From: Streptomyces sp. NBC_00483
GTDB taxonomy: Bacteria > Actinomycetota > Actinomycetes > Streptomycetales > Streptomycetaceae
NCBI RefSeq assembly: GCF_036013745.1
Contig: NZ_CP107880.1
Location: 1,612,001-1,676,000 of the forward strand
Reading direction: 5' to 3'
Length of the DNA: 64,000 bases
Below, one piece after another: positions 17,048 to 25,656 of this stretch (the stretch's first letter is position 1; each line of letters starts with the position of its first letter). The notes beneath the pieces are model-generated. The model had not been told where the DNA came from. It did not search any database and saw nothing but the letters and a program-made list of their open reading frames with translations. The translations under genes were made by a program, and so were the position numbers.

Positions 17048-19453
17048 ATGGCACAGGGCTCGGTCCAGGTGACGCACGCCGGTACTTCGCGGTGGCGGCG
17101 CCGCACGGGTGAGTATGCGTCGCTGGCAGCCGCCCTGGAGGCGGCGACCGACGGTGACGTACTGACCGTGGCCCCCGGTACGTACCGGGAGAACCTGGTA
17201 CTGCGGCGGGCCGTCACGCTGCGTGGCCCCGAGGGCTCCCCCGGCTCCGTGCGGATCGCGCCCGCGGACGGCGTCCCCGTGACCGTACGGGCCTCCGCGT
17301 CCGTGCGTGATCTACAGGTCGAAGGGCAGGACGCGGCGGCGCCCGCGCTGCTCGTCGAGGAGGGCGCCCCGGAGATCGTCGGCGTCCGCGTGGTGACCCG
17401 GTCCGCGACCGGCGTCGAGGTCCGCGGCGGCGCCCGGCCCACGGTGCGGCAGTGCACCGTCGACAACCCCGGCGGCATCGGCATCGCCGTGCTCGACGGC
17501 GGGGGCGGCGTGTTCGAGGAGTGCGAGGTCGTCGCCGCCGGGCAGGCGGGCGTCGCGGTGCGCGGGGGCGCGCATCCGCGGCTCGAGCGCTGCCGGGTGC
17601 ACCACACGTCGGGTGCGGGCCTGTCCGCGACCGGTGAGCACTCCGGCCTGGAGGCCGTGGGCTGCGAGGTGTACGAGGTCAAGGGTTCCGGTGTGCAGAT
17701 CACCGGGCGGGCGGCCGCGCACCTGACCGACTGCGATGTGCACCGCACGACAGGGGACGGCGTCACGCTCGACACGGACGCGGTGCTCACCCTCGCCGAC
17801 TGCCGCGTCCACGACGTCCCGGAGAACGCGATCGACCTGCGCTCCCGGTCCGTGCTCACGCTGACGCGTTCCACCGTGCGCCAGTTCGGGCGCAACGGTC
17901 TTTCGGTGTGGGACCCCGGCACGCGCGTGGACGCCAACCAGTGCGAGATCCACGACAGTACGGGCGACTATCCGGCCGTCTGGGTCAGCGACGGAGCGAC
18001 CGCCGTGCTCGAATCCTGCCGGGTGCACGACGTGCCGGACGCGCTGTTCGTGCTCGACCGCGGCTCGCGCGTGGACGTCGTCGACAGCGACCTCTCCCAA
18101 GTGCGCAACACCGCCGTGTCGGTGAGCGACGGGGCGACCGCGCAGCTCGACGACTGCCGCATCCGCGAGGCCGCGACGGGCGCCTGGTTCCGCGACCACG
18201 GCAGCGGCGGCACGCTCGCCAACTGCACGGTGGACGCCACACAGACCGGCGTGATCGTCACGAAGGGCGCGGACCCCACGATCGAGCGCTGCACGGTCAC
18301 CTCGCCCACCGAGGCCGGTTTCTACGTGTCGGCGGGCGGCCGGGGCAGCTTCCACGGCTGCCGGGTCGCGGACAGCGGCGGCTTCGGCTTCCACGTCATC
18401 GACGGCTGCCGTACGAGCCTCAAGAAGTGCCGTACGGAACGGTGTTCGCGTGGCGGCTACGAGTTCGCCGAGGACGGCCCGCTGATCGAGGACTGCACGA
18501 GCGACGAGAGCGGCGGTGTGAGCCCCGGTGCGACGGCGGCCCCGCAGCCGGCCGTGCAGACCGCGACGCAGACCGTCGGCCTGCTCAGCGCCGTGCCCGA
18601 CCAGCGGCCCGTGGCGGCCCCTCAGGAGCCCGCGGAGGAGTCCCGCACATCCAAGCTCGTTCTCGGTGAACTCGACGCTCTGGTGGGCCTGGAGAGCGTC
18701 AAGCGCGAGGTGCGCGCCCTCACCGACATGATCGAGGTGGGCCGCAGGCGCCAGGAGGCGGGCCTCAAGGCGGCCTCCGTGCGGCGGCACCTGGTGTTCA
18801 CTGGCTCCCCCGGCACCGGCAAGACGACGGTGGCGCGCCTGTACGGCGAGATCCTCGCGTCGCTCGGCGTCCTCGGCCAGGGACACCTCGTAGAGGTGTC
18901 CCGTGTGGATCTGGTCGGCGAGCACATCGGCTCCACCGCGATCCGCACCCAGGAGGCCTTCCAACGGGCCCACGGCGGCGTCCTGTTCATCGACGAGGCG
19001 TACGCCCTGTCCCCCGAGGACTCCGGGCGCGACTTCGGCCGCGAGGCGATCGACACGCTCGTGAAGCTGATGGAGGACCACCGTGACGAGGTCGTCGTGA
19101 TCGTCGCCGGCTACACGGCGGAGATGGAGCGCTTCCTGTCCACCAACCCCGGTGTGGCCTCCCGCTTCTCACGGACCATCACGTTCTCCGACTACGTGCC
19201 CGAGGAACTGCTGCGGATCGTGGAGCAGCAGTCCGACGAGCACGAGTACCGGCTCGCCGACGGGACGCCGGAAGCACTCCTCAAGTACTTCACGGCGCTC
19301 CCGAAGGGGCCCGCGTTCGGCAACGGCCGCACCGCGCGGCAGACGTTCGAGTCGATGGTGGAGCGGCATGCGGGCCGGGTCGCCCAACTCGACGACCTGG
19401 ACACCGACGCGCTCACGCTGCTCTACCCGGAAGACCTGCCCGAACTGCCCTGA
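17048..19453 (+). CDS. Right-handed beta-helix protein fused to a CbxX/CfxQ-type AAA+ ATPase
   Basis: The 801-residue protein joins two parts. Residues about 25-500 form a parallel beta-helix of 22-25-residue rungs, many ending in C-x-V/I, such as QCTVDNPGGIGIAVLDGGG, RCRVHHTSGAGLS and SCRVHDVPDALFVLDRGS. A Pro/Ala/Gln linker follows. The AAA+ domain has Walker A TGSPGTGKTT (about residue 585), Walker B GGVLFIDEAYAL (about 640), sensor VVIVAGYTAEM and SRFSRTI. CbxX-type ATPases remodel protein complexes (Rubisco activase CbbX, EccA, SpoVK). No signal peptide is visible, so the helix is probably cytosolic. The ATG has GAGGTGGGGG upstream. Its 3' end overlaps the convergent hydrolase gene by 31 bp. 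Confidence 0.85.
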   Translation: MAQGSVQVTHAGTSRWRRRTGEYASLAAALEAATDGDVLTVAPGTYRENLVLRRAVTLRGPEGSPGSVRIAPADGVPVTVRASASVRDLQVEGQDAAAPALLVEEGAPEIVGVRVVTRSATGVEVRGGARPTVRQCTVDNPGGIGIAVLDGGGGVFEECEVVAAGQAGVAVRGGAHPRLERCRVHHTSGAGLSATGEHSGLEAVGCEVYEVKGSGVQITGRAAAHLTDCDVHRTTGDGVTLDTDAVLTLADCRVHDVPENAIDLRSRSVLTLTRSTVRQFGRNGLSVWDPGTRVDANQCEIHDSTGDYPAVWVSDGATAVLESCRVHDVPDALFVLDRGSRVDVVDSDLSQVRNTAVSVSDGATAQLDDCRIREAATGAWFRDHGSGGTLANCTVDATQTGVIVTKGADPTIERCTVTSPTEAGFYVSAGGRGSFHGCRVADSGGFGFHVIDGCRTSLKKCRTERCSRGGYEFAEDGPLIEDCTSDESGGVSPGATAAPQPAVQTATQTVGLLSAVPDQRPVAAPQEPAEESRTSKLVLGELDALVGLESVKREVRALTDMIEVGRRRQEAGLKAASVRRHLVFTGSPGTGKTTVARLYGEILASLGVLGQGHLVEVSRVDLVGEHIGSTAIRTQEAFQRAHGGVLFIDEAYALSPEDSGRDFGREAIDTLVKLMEDHRDEVVVIVAGYTAEMERFLSTNPGVASRFSRTITFSDYVPEELLRIVEQQSDEHEYRLADGTPEALLKYFTALPKGPAFGNGRTARQTFESMVERHAGRVAQLDDLDTDALTLLYPEDLPELP

Positions 19454-21858
19454 GGCTGCTCGGCGTCGGGCCGCTGCTGCGGTACGCCCGGCTTGAGGCG
19501 GGCGAGCAGCCGGGCGCGCTCCTCGGCGAAGACCGGGTCGGCCTGGTAGTCGCCGTGGCCCAGGATCGGTGCGGGGAGCGGGTGTTCGGCGGTCCGTCCG
19601 TAGGCGAGCGGGTCGAGGAGTGCCGCGTGGTCGACCTGCGGACCGCACTCGCCCGGCAGGTTGATCGGCCCGCCGATGGGGTCGGTCCTGCGGTGCAGAT
19701 TGCGCCAGCAGTCGACCTGGCGGTGCAGCGAGGCCAGCGCCTCGGGTCCGAACTGGGCCGGGAACCAGCGCCCGTACAGCCGCTCCAGGGGCGATCCGTA
19801 GGTGAGCAGTCCGACGCGCTTTCTTACGGAGGGATGCAGTTGCCAGGCGGCGGCCGCCGCGAGGACGCTGCCCTGGGAGTGCCCGGACAGGATGAGCCGG
19901 CCTCCGGTGGCCTGTGTCCAAGTGGCCATCCGCCAGGTCAGGTCGGGGACGGCGCGCTCGGCGTAGCAGGGGGGCGCGAAGGGGTGCGCGGCACGCGGCC
20001 AGAAGGTGCCCACGTCCCACAGGATGCCGATGGTGCGGCGTGCGGACGCGTCCTTGTAGGCGCGGCGTCCCCAGGTGACGAACAGTATGAAGCCCAGGCC
20101 GATGAGCCAGGAGCCGAGCGCCTGCGCCGAGTCGGCCGCCCCGGCCACGATCGCGTACGAGCCCTGGGCCGCGGTGCCCGGCACCTTCCCTGTGGTCCAG
20201 GCGCCGACCACGGCGAGGGCGCCGAGCAGCAGCGTCACCGAGGAGACGACGCCGATCATCACCGGCGCCTTGTCGGTGAGGGCGGCACGCGCGCGTGTGC
20301 CCGCGATGCGTGACGTACGGGCGGTGTCCGGGGGTTCGCTGGTGCTGCCCGGCTTTTCGTCGAGGTGGTAGTCGACCGCCACTTGGGCCGTCTCGCGCTT
20401 CTTGATACGGGCCGTGCGCAGGGCGAGTGCGCCGCACAGGACGGCGACCACGATCAGCAGCGGCGGGATGACGGAGGCCTGCCAGGTGAGCAGCACGGGC
20501 GGGCCCTTGATGAGGCCGCTGGTGCCGTCCAGCCAGTCGGCGACGCGCTGCGCCACGCCACCGCTCATGACGCCGCCGAGTGCGCACGCGAGCATCGCGG
20601 TGGCGGGACCGCCGAGGCCGCGCAGCGCGGTGCGCGGGTCGCGGGCCGTGCGGTAGATGGCGTGCGCGACGAAGGCCAGGGCGATCACGAGCGCGCCCTG
20701 GACGAGGGTGATGCCGCCGAAGCTCATGTCGCCGGGCAGCCGTCCGAAGGACTGCCATCCGGGGCGCGACCAGGCCGCGTACACCATGGTCACGAGGAGC
20801 AGGACGAGCGCCGCGTAGGGCAGGGCGCGTACCACCGTGCCGTCCAGGGTGTCGTCGACCCGGCTCTCGCAGCGGCCGCGGTGCACGACGACGCCGATGA
20901 CGGCGAGGGTGCCGAGGACCAGTGCGCCCACGATCAGCCAGCCCAGCACGTCGAGCAGGGCAGGACCGCCGGACGCCCGGTCGAAGCGGGCCGCGGACGT
21001 GCCGACGGCCGCGGCCACGGTGAGCAGTGCGGCCGCGGTGTGCGCCGAGCGCAGGCGGGCGACGAGGCGGCGGCCGTACCAAAAGCCGGGCCTGCCGAGC
21101 GCGTTGTCGATCTCGCCGTCGGTGGGCTCGGCCATGTGCGGCAGCGGGTGCTGCGCCTCGTACGCGCTCCAGGTGCGGTGCGAGAGGTACCAGAGCAGAC
21201 CTGCCAGGGCGGTCGGGACGAGCGAGGCGAGCGCGAGGCGGCGGCCGGGCTGGCTCCACCAGCCGCCGCCACCGTGCGCGTCGACGGAGAGGAAGCCGAG
21301 CCAGGCCCGCTGCTCGGCGCAGGCCGGTGTGCCCGCGCACTGCCAGGCCGTCAGGTCAAGGGCGACCTCGCACGCGGCGCCGACCAGCAGCACCGTGAGG
21401 GTGAGCGAGAGGAGGCGGACGAGCAGGCCGTAGAGGCGTACGGTGCGGGATCTGCGGCGGGCGTTGGGGCGCATCCAGTGGGACAGGTTCACCACCATGA
21501 AGGGGAGCAGCAGCAGCCACAGCGCCCGTGATCCGTTGCCCGAGGTGAGGTTGCACCAGACGTACGCCTCGGGGACGGGCTTGCCCCGGTAGTCGTCGGG
21601 GCGCGACTCCGCGTCGGCGTCCTCGCCGCGCCGGAAGACGGCCGCCGTCTCGTCGCCCGAGACCCGCACCGGCTGCGGGTCGTCGAGCATCTCTTGAGGA
21701 GTGGTGCCGCCGACTCCGTGGACGAGAAGTTCCAGAGCGGTCTCGTCCGTGGTCGTGGGCGGTGTCGCGGATGGCGTGGTGGACGGCTTCGCGGAGGGCG
21801 TCGTCGCCGGTTCCGCCGTGGTGCCGTTCCGTTGTCCGTGCTCGTGTGTCGTGCTCAT
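19423..21858 (-). CDS. Large membrane protein with C-terminal alpha/beta-hydrolase domain
   Basis: The 811-residue product starts with a Thr/Pro-rich segment, then ALELLVHGVGGTTPQEML, the HGVGG start of an alpha/beta hydrolase with its oxyanion region. The middle carries about ten hydrophobic helices (for example ALWLLLLPFMVVNLSHW, LVRLLSLTLTVLLVGAACEV, LLIVVAVLCGALALR). The nucleophile elbow, LILSGHSQGSVLAAAAAWQ, lies near residue 670. The hydrolase fold is therefore interrupted by a membrane domain. Substrate is unknown; a lipid or ester at the membrane is plausible. ATG 21858 (MSTTHEHGQ) was chosen over 21951. The gene overlaps the AAA+ fusion gene tail to tail. Confidence 0.75.
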   Translation of the reverse strand: MSTTHEHGQRNGTTAEPATTPSAKPSTTPSATPPTTTDETALELLVHGVGGTTPQEMLDDPQPVRVSGDETAAVFRRGEDADAESRPDDYRGKPVPEAYVWCNLTSGNGSRALWLLLLPFMVVNLSHWMRPNARRRSRTVRLYGLLVRLLSLTLTVLLVGAACEVALDLTAWQCAGTPACAEQRAWLGFLSVDAHGGGGWWSQPGRRLALASLVPTALAGLLWYLSHRTWSAYEAQHPLPHMAEPTDGEIDNALGRPGFWYGRRLVARLRSAHTAAALLTVAAAVGTSAARFDRASGGPALLDVLGWLIVGALVLGTLAVIGVVVHRGRCESRVDDTLDGTVVRALPYAALVLLLVTMVYAAWSRPGWQSFGRLPGDMSFGGITLVQGALVIALAFVAHAIYRTARDPRTALRGLGGPATAMLACALGGVMSGGVAQRVADWLDGTSGLIKGPPVLLTWQASVIPPLLIVVAVLCGALALRTARIKKRETAQVAVDYHLDEKPGSTSEPPDTARTSRIAGTRARAALTDKAPVMIGVVSSVTLLLGALAVVGAWTTGKVPGTAAQGSYAIVAGAADSAQALGSWLIGLGFILFVTWGRRAYKDASARRTIGILWDVGTFWPRAAHPFAPPCYAERAVPDLTWRMATWTQATGGRLILSGHSQGSVLAAAAAWQLHPSVRKRVGLLTYGSPLERLYGRWFPAQFGPEALASLHRQVDCWRNLHRRTDPIGGPINLPGECGPQVDHAALLDPLAYGRTAEHPLPAPILGHGDYQADPVFAEERARLLARLKPGVPQQRPDAEQPQGSSGRSSG

Positions 21859-22094
21859 GTGTCCCCCGTTTCTGAACACGACCAGGATCTCGGCCCGGCG
21901 CCCCTTCGGGCACCCCTCGTCACGGAATCTCCCCGAGGTGCCCCACCCCATTCACCCCTTGGCGCCCCCTCGCGGCGCAGGTCGGCAGCGCAGGCGGTGG
22001 TCCCGGTGTCGGTGGCGCGTGCGAGGATGACGAGAAAGCGCTGGCCGGTACGGCGGTGGTGGCAGGCGGGACGAGCCGAAGGGATCCGACGGAC

Positions 22095-22922
22095 GTGAGC
22101 GAGAATCAGAACCTGCTCGCGGAGCAGCGCCGCGCCCTGATCATCGACGAGGTCCGTCGGCGCGGCGGCGTCCGGGTCAACGAGCTGACCAGGAAGCTCG
22201 GCGTCTCCGACATGACGGTGCGGCGCGATCTGGACGCGCTGGCCCGGCAGGGCGTCGTCGAGAAGGTGCACGGCGGCGCGGTCCCGGTCGTCGAGGCCAG
22301 CACCCATGAGCCCGGCTTCGAGGCCAAGTCCGGCCTGGAGTTGACGGCCAAGGAGGACATCGCGCGCGCCGCGGCGCCGCTGGCCGCACCCGGCACGGCG
22401 ATCGCGCTCTCCGGTGGTACGACGACGTTCGCGCTGGCCCAGCAGTTGCTCGACGTACCGGACCTCACGGTGGTGACCAACTCGGTGCGCGTGGCCGACG
22501 TCTTCCATGCGTCGCAGCGCGGTGCGGCGTCCCGACAGGGGGCGGCGACAGTGGTGTTGACCGGCGGGGTGCGCACGCCGTCGGACTCGCTGGTGGGCCC
22601 GGTCGCCGACCAGGCGATCGCGGCGCTCCACTTCGACGTGCTGTTCCTCGGGGTGCACGGCATAAGCCCGGAGGCCGGCCTGTCCACGCCGAACCTGGCG
22701 GAGGCGGAGACGAATCGGCGGCTCGTGCAGTCCGCGCGGCGGGTCGTCGTGGTGGCGGACCACACCAAGTGGGGGACGGTGGGGCTGAGTTCGTTCGCCT
22801 CGCTCGACCAGGTGGACACGTTGGTCACGGACGGCGGGCTGCCGGTCGAGGCGCGGGCCGAGGTCGCCGAGCACATGCGGCTCGTGGTGGCCGGGGAACC
22901 CGAGGACGGTACAGACATCTGA
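22095..22922 (+). CDS. DeoR/GlpR family transcriptional repressor
   Basis: The 275-residue protein has the DeoR N-terminal HTH (QRRALIIDEVRRRGGVRVNE, LTRKLGVSDMTVRRDLDAL, QGVVEKVHGGAV) and a C-terminal sugar-phosphate sensor domain (ALSGGTTTFALAQQL, VVTNSVRVADV, VLTGGVRTPSDSLVGP, VADHTKWG). Such repressors release DNA on binding a sugar phosphate. A GTG start at 22095 (VSENQNLLAEQ) was chosen because family sequence begins there. The target is unclear: the next gene encodes an SRPBCC protein and the divergent gene a membrane hydrolase, neither obviously a sugar gene. Confidence 0.85.
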   Translation: MSENQNLLAEQRRALIIDEVRRRGGVRVNELTRKLGVSDMTVRRDLDALARQGVVEKVHGGAVPVVEASTHEPGFEAKSGLELTAKEDIARAAAPLAAPGTAIALSGGTTTFALAQQLLDVPDLTVVTNSVRVADVFHASQRGAASRQGAATVVLTGGVRTPSDSLVGPVADQAIAALHFDVLFLGVHGISPEAGLSTPNLAEAETNRRLVQSARRVVVVADHTKWGTVGLSSFASLDQVDTLVTDGGLPVEARAEVAEHMRLVVAGEPEDGTDI

Positions 22923-23014
22923 CGGTGCGCCAGTTATGGTGACCGGGACCGGTCACCTGGAGCACATCAACTTGGCTACGGGCGACGCCCGTTGACCCGG
23001 GTCGCGTCCGCCGC

Positions 23015-23033
23015 TTCAACCTTGGGGGTTGAA
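23015..23033 (+). promoter_or_regulatory. Inverted repeat overlapping the ribosome-binding site of the SRPBCC gene
   Basis: TTCAACC (23015-23021) and GGTTGAA (23027-23033) are perfect complements around TTGGG. The G-rich Shine-Dalgarno (23024-23028) lies in the loop and right arm, 10 bp before the ATG at 23039. As RNA, the hairpin could hide the ribosome-binding site; as DNA, it could be a repressor operator. Confidence 0.5.
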
Positions 23034-23038
23034 CCTTC

Positions 23039-23521
23039 ATGGCACGCCGACTTCGCCCCGTCGAGCTCGACTTCGTCGACAGCGCGCCCTTGCGGCTCGT
23101 GTTCGCCCGTGAGGTGTCGGCCTCCCCGGACGCCGTGTACCGGGCGCTCGCCGAGGACGTCGTCGGGTGGCCCCAGTGGTTCTCCGCGGTGACGCTCGCG
23201 CGGCCGCTGGACGGTGGGGCGCGGCGGGAGGTCCGGCTCAAGGGTGGGACGCGGTTCCTCGAGACGATCGTCGCCGCCGAGCCCGGTGACGTCTACGCGT
23301 ATCGCGTTGACGAGACCAATGTGCCGGGGATACGGGCGATGGTGGAGGAGTGGCGGATCGAAGGGGTTCCCGGTGGGGGATCTCGGGTGCGGTGGACGTT
23401 TGCCGTGGATGCGGGTGCAGGGGTGCGGGCGGGGATGAAGGCTGGGCGGGGTGGGCTGGGTAGGGCGTTTCGGGGGGCCGTGGGGGCGCTTGATCGACGG
23501 CTTGCGGCTGCGCCGGCGTAG
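23039..23521 (+). CDS. SRPBCC family (polyketide cyclase-like) protein
   Basis: The 160-residue protein has the START/SRPBCC pattern: an opening strand FAREVSASPDAVYRALAED, the WPQWFSAVTLARPL stretch, REVRLKGGTRFLETIVAAEP, YAYRVDETNVPG and a Gly/Ala/Arg C-terminal helix. The fold makes a deep hydrophobic pocket for lipids or polyketide-like ligands. No enzymatic residues can be assigned. The gene may be controlled by the hairpin over its ribosome-binding site. A GC-rich hairpin repeat follows 40 bp past the stop. Confidence 0.75.
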   Translation: MARRLRPVELDFVDSAPLRLVFAREVSASPDAVYRALAEDVVGWPQWFSAVTLARPLDGGARREVRLKGGTRFLETIVAAEPGDVYAYRVDETNVPGIRAMVEEWRIEGVPGGGSRVRWTFAVDAGAGVRAGMKAGRGGLGRAFRGAVGALDRRLAAAPA

Positions 23522-23561
23522 GGGCGGGTTGGTCGTTGCGCCGCGGCGGGGTTGCGGTCGC

Positions 23562-23581
23562 GGGGCTCCGCCCCGGACCCC
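23562..23581 (+). repeat. Interspersed GC palindrome, copy 2 (likely terminator)
   Basis: GGGGCTCCGCCCCGGACCCC lies 40 bp after the stop of the SRPBCC gene and 60 bp before the stop of the convergent cysteine desulfhydrase-like gene. It differs by one base from the element at 236-255 and has the same orientation relative to its upstream gene. GGGGC pairs with GCCCC. Recurrence at two gene ends 23 kb apart supports a dispersed element, likely used for termination. Confidence 0.7.
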
Positions 23582-23641
23582 GCGAGTCTCGTCCCGGAGC
23601 GGGGCTTGAATGGCTCGGCCGCCGCCGAACCCGCCTCAGCG

Positions 23642-24814
23642 TCAATCGGTGGCGGGGCTTGATGTACCCGGCCACTCCCCCGTCTCCAGTAGGCGGGTGA
23701 TCGCTGTCGCGTACGGGGTGATGTCCAGGGATTGCTGCCGCAGCCAGTCGTCCGAGTAGTACTTGTCCAGGTAGCGGTCGCCCGGGTCGCAGAGGAGCGT
23801 CACCACGCTGCCCGTGCGGCCCTCCGACACCATTTCCGCGACGATCTTGAGGGCGCTCCACAGGCCCGTACCCGTCGAACCGCCCGCCCTGCGGCCGATG
23901 GCCGACTCCAGGGCGCGGACCGCCGCGACGCTCGCCGCGTCGGGGACCTTCATCATGCGGTCGATGGCACCTGGCACGAAGCTCGGTTCCATGCGGGGGC
24001 GGCCGATGCCCTCGATGCGGGAGCCGCAGTCGCTCGTCGCGTCGGGGTTGTCGGTCGTCCAGCCCTCGAAGAAGCAGGAGTTCTCGGGGTCCGCGACGCA
24101 GATACGGGTGTCGTGCTGCATGTAGTGGACGTAGCGGGCGAGCGTCGCCGAGGTGCCGCCCGTGCCCGCCGTGGCGACGATCCAGGCGGGCTCCGGGTAG
24201 CGCTCCAGAGCGAGTTGGCGATAGATCGACTCGGCGATGTTGTTGTTCCCGCGCCAGTCCGTGGCCCGCTCCGCGTACGTGAACTGGTCCATGTAGTGGC
24301 CGCCGGTGCGGGCTGCGAGGGCCGCGGACTCCGCGTACATCGTCCTGGAGTCGTCCACGAAGTGGCACTGTCCACCGTGGAATTCGATCAGGCGGCACTT
24401 CTCGGCACTCGTCGTACGCGGCATCACCGCGATGAAGGGGACACCGATCAGCTTCGCGAAGTACGCCTCCGACACCGCGGTGGAGCCGCTCGACGCCTCG
24501 ATGACGGGGCGGCCGGGGCGGATCCAGCCATTGCACAGGCCGTAGAGGAAGAGCGAGCGGGCCAGACGGTGCTTGAGGCTGCCCGTGGGGTGGGTCGACT
24601 CGTCCTTGAGGTAGAGGTCGATGCCCCAGTGCTCGGGGAGCGGGAAGAGCAGCAGGTGCGTGTCGGCCGAGCGGTTGTTGTCCGCCTGCACCTTGCGTAC
24701 CGCCTCTTTGAGCCACTCACGGTAGCCGGGGTCCGTGTGGTCGACGTCGAGCGTCGGCAGGGGGCCGGACGCCGCACCCTCGCCTGTGGGCCGACCTTGT
24801 TCCGTGGTGCTCAC
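23642..24814 (-). CDS. PLP-dependent cysteine synthase-family protein, Cds1 (L-cysteine desulfhydrase) type
   Basis: The 390-residue protein is a fold-type II PLP enzyme. The PLP lysine lies in [14 protein letters not shown], the substrate-binding loop is [13 protein letters not shown] and the phosphate-binding glycines are [15 protein letters not shown]. Length and motifs (for example [13 protein letters not shown]) match mycobacterial Cds1, which releases hydrogen sulfide from cysteine, rather than CysK or CysM. It may detoxify cysteine or produce H2S; it could instead be a cysteine synthase. The upstream region contains two inverted repeats in unusually A/T-rich DNA, suggesting regulated transcription. 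Confidence 0.85.
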   Translation of the reverse strand: MSTTEQGRPTGEGAASGPLPTLDVDHTDPGYREWLKEAVRKVQADNNRSADTHLLLFPLPEHWGIDLYLKDESTHPTGSLKHRLARSLFLYGLCNGWIRPGRPVIEASSGSTAVSEAYFAKLIGVPFIAVMPRTTSAEKCRLIEFHGGQCHFVDDSRTMYAESAALAARTGGHYMDQFTYAERATDWRGNNNIAESIYRQLALERYPEPAWIVATAGTGGTSATLARYVHYMQHDTRICVADPENSCFFEGWTTDNPDATSDCGSRIEGIGRPRMEPSFVPGAIDRMMKVPDAASVAAVRALESAIGRRAGGSTGTGLWSALKIVAEMVSEGRTGSVVTLLCDPGDRYLDKYYSDDWLRQQSLDITPYATAITRLLETGEWPGTSSPATD

Positions 24815-25136
24815 CGATTGGCTCCTTCTCGTCGTGCCCGGCCGTCGTTTCCGCGCTCCGGTCCCGGGCGCCGACGGCAGCCGGACACCACGATCATAAG
24901 CACCTTGCGCACGCTTCTCACCTGCATAAATGCATCTTTGAGCGTCTCAAAGGAACGCCTGGGAGGGCGGCGGAACACGTGCCCGGGGTCCCGGGAGAGT
25001 GCGGGAACGTGCGTGCGAGGGGGCGTACGCCGGAGCTGCCCCCAATGCTTCACAGCGCGTCCACATGTGCACTGGTGCTCCTGGCCAGGTGCGTGCAGAC
25101 TGCACCGCAGACACCCACTCGAGGGGGCGAAACGGC
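24815..25136. other. 322-bp intergenic control region
   Basis: No gene is supported here. It separates the leftward desulfhydrase-like gene from the rightward 104-residue protein. The centre (24885-24955) is much richer in A/T than its surroundings and contains the two inverted repeats described separately. The right end carries the ribosome-binding site GAGGGGGC of the rightward gene. Confidence 0.6.
24923..24952 (-). promoter_or_regulatory. Paired inverted repeats upstream of the cysteine desulfhydrase-like gene
   Basis: TGCAT-AA-ATGCA (24923-24934) is followed directly by CTTTGA-GCGTC-TCAAAG (24936-24952). Both are perfect in their arms and lie about 110-140 bp upstream of the start codon of the leftward gene. 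They are good operator candidates, possibly for a regulator responsive to sulfur or redox state; the regulator is unknown. Confidence 0.5.
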
Positions 25137-25451
25137 ATGGCGGAGCCGGAGTTCACGGCGACGGGCGTGCGCATCGGCCGACGCCTGCGATCACTGACCC
25201 GGGCGGGACAGGTCCGGATCACGGACGGCAGGCTGGAGTTGCTCACGAGCTACGGGAGCGAGATCGACAGCGCCCCGTTGGGTGAAGTCCGCGCGGGCAG
25301 GCCGTGGTTCGGCGCCGAGGACCGGGCGATGGCCGACGTGGACGGGCGGCGTTATCTGCTGCACCTCGGCGGACAGGGCGGCGCCTCGGGACCGCCCGCG
25401 GCCCGGCGGTTCATCGAGGCCGTGCGCGCCGCCACCGCGCACACCGGATAG
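25137..25451 (+). CDS. Small conserved protein of unknown function
   Basis: The 104-residue product (MAEPEFTATGVRIGRRLRSL ... GQVRITDGRLELLTSYGSEI ... DGRRYLLHLGGQG ... RRFIEAVRAATAHTG) alternates short strands and ends with a helix, resembling a small PH-like fold. I do not recognise the family with certainty. ATG 25137 has a strong Shine-Dalgarno (GAGGGGGC) at good spacing, and third-position GC is high, so it is likely real. An RsbW-like ATPase gene follows 205 bp downstream in the same direction. Confidence 0.6.
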   Translation: MAEPEFTATGVRIGRRLRSLTRAGQVRITDGRLELLTSYGSEIDSAPLGEVRAGRPWFGAEDRAMADVDGRRYLLHLGGQGGASGPPAARRFIEAVRAATAHTG

Positions 25452-25656
25452 CACCCGCCCCGCAGCGAACACCCGGCGAAGTTGCACGCCCACGCCCCCT
25501 GGGTCACGCTGGTCACACATCACTACTCAGGGTTTACCGGCGATAACGCTGCGAACCAGCCCGCCGGACACGGAGCGGGCAGTCCTGTCACAGCACGGTC
25601 GCACCGCTCGATCCGTTTTCGTCTTCTTCCGGACTCAATTTCGGGGAGTCGTAGCC

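Noticed and set aside
17312-19081. 589-codon leftward frame antisense to the AAA+ fusion gene
   Set aside because: No motif is present, while the plus strand has Walker A and B and regular beta-helix rungs.
24885-24955. Riboswitch upstream of the cysteine desulfhydrase-like gene
   Set aside because: The inverted repeats are short and do not build a recognised SAM or other aptamer core; an operator is a simpler reading.
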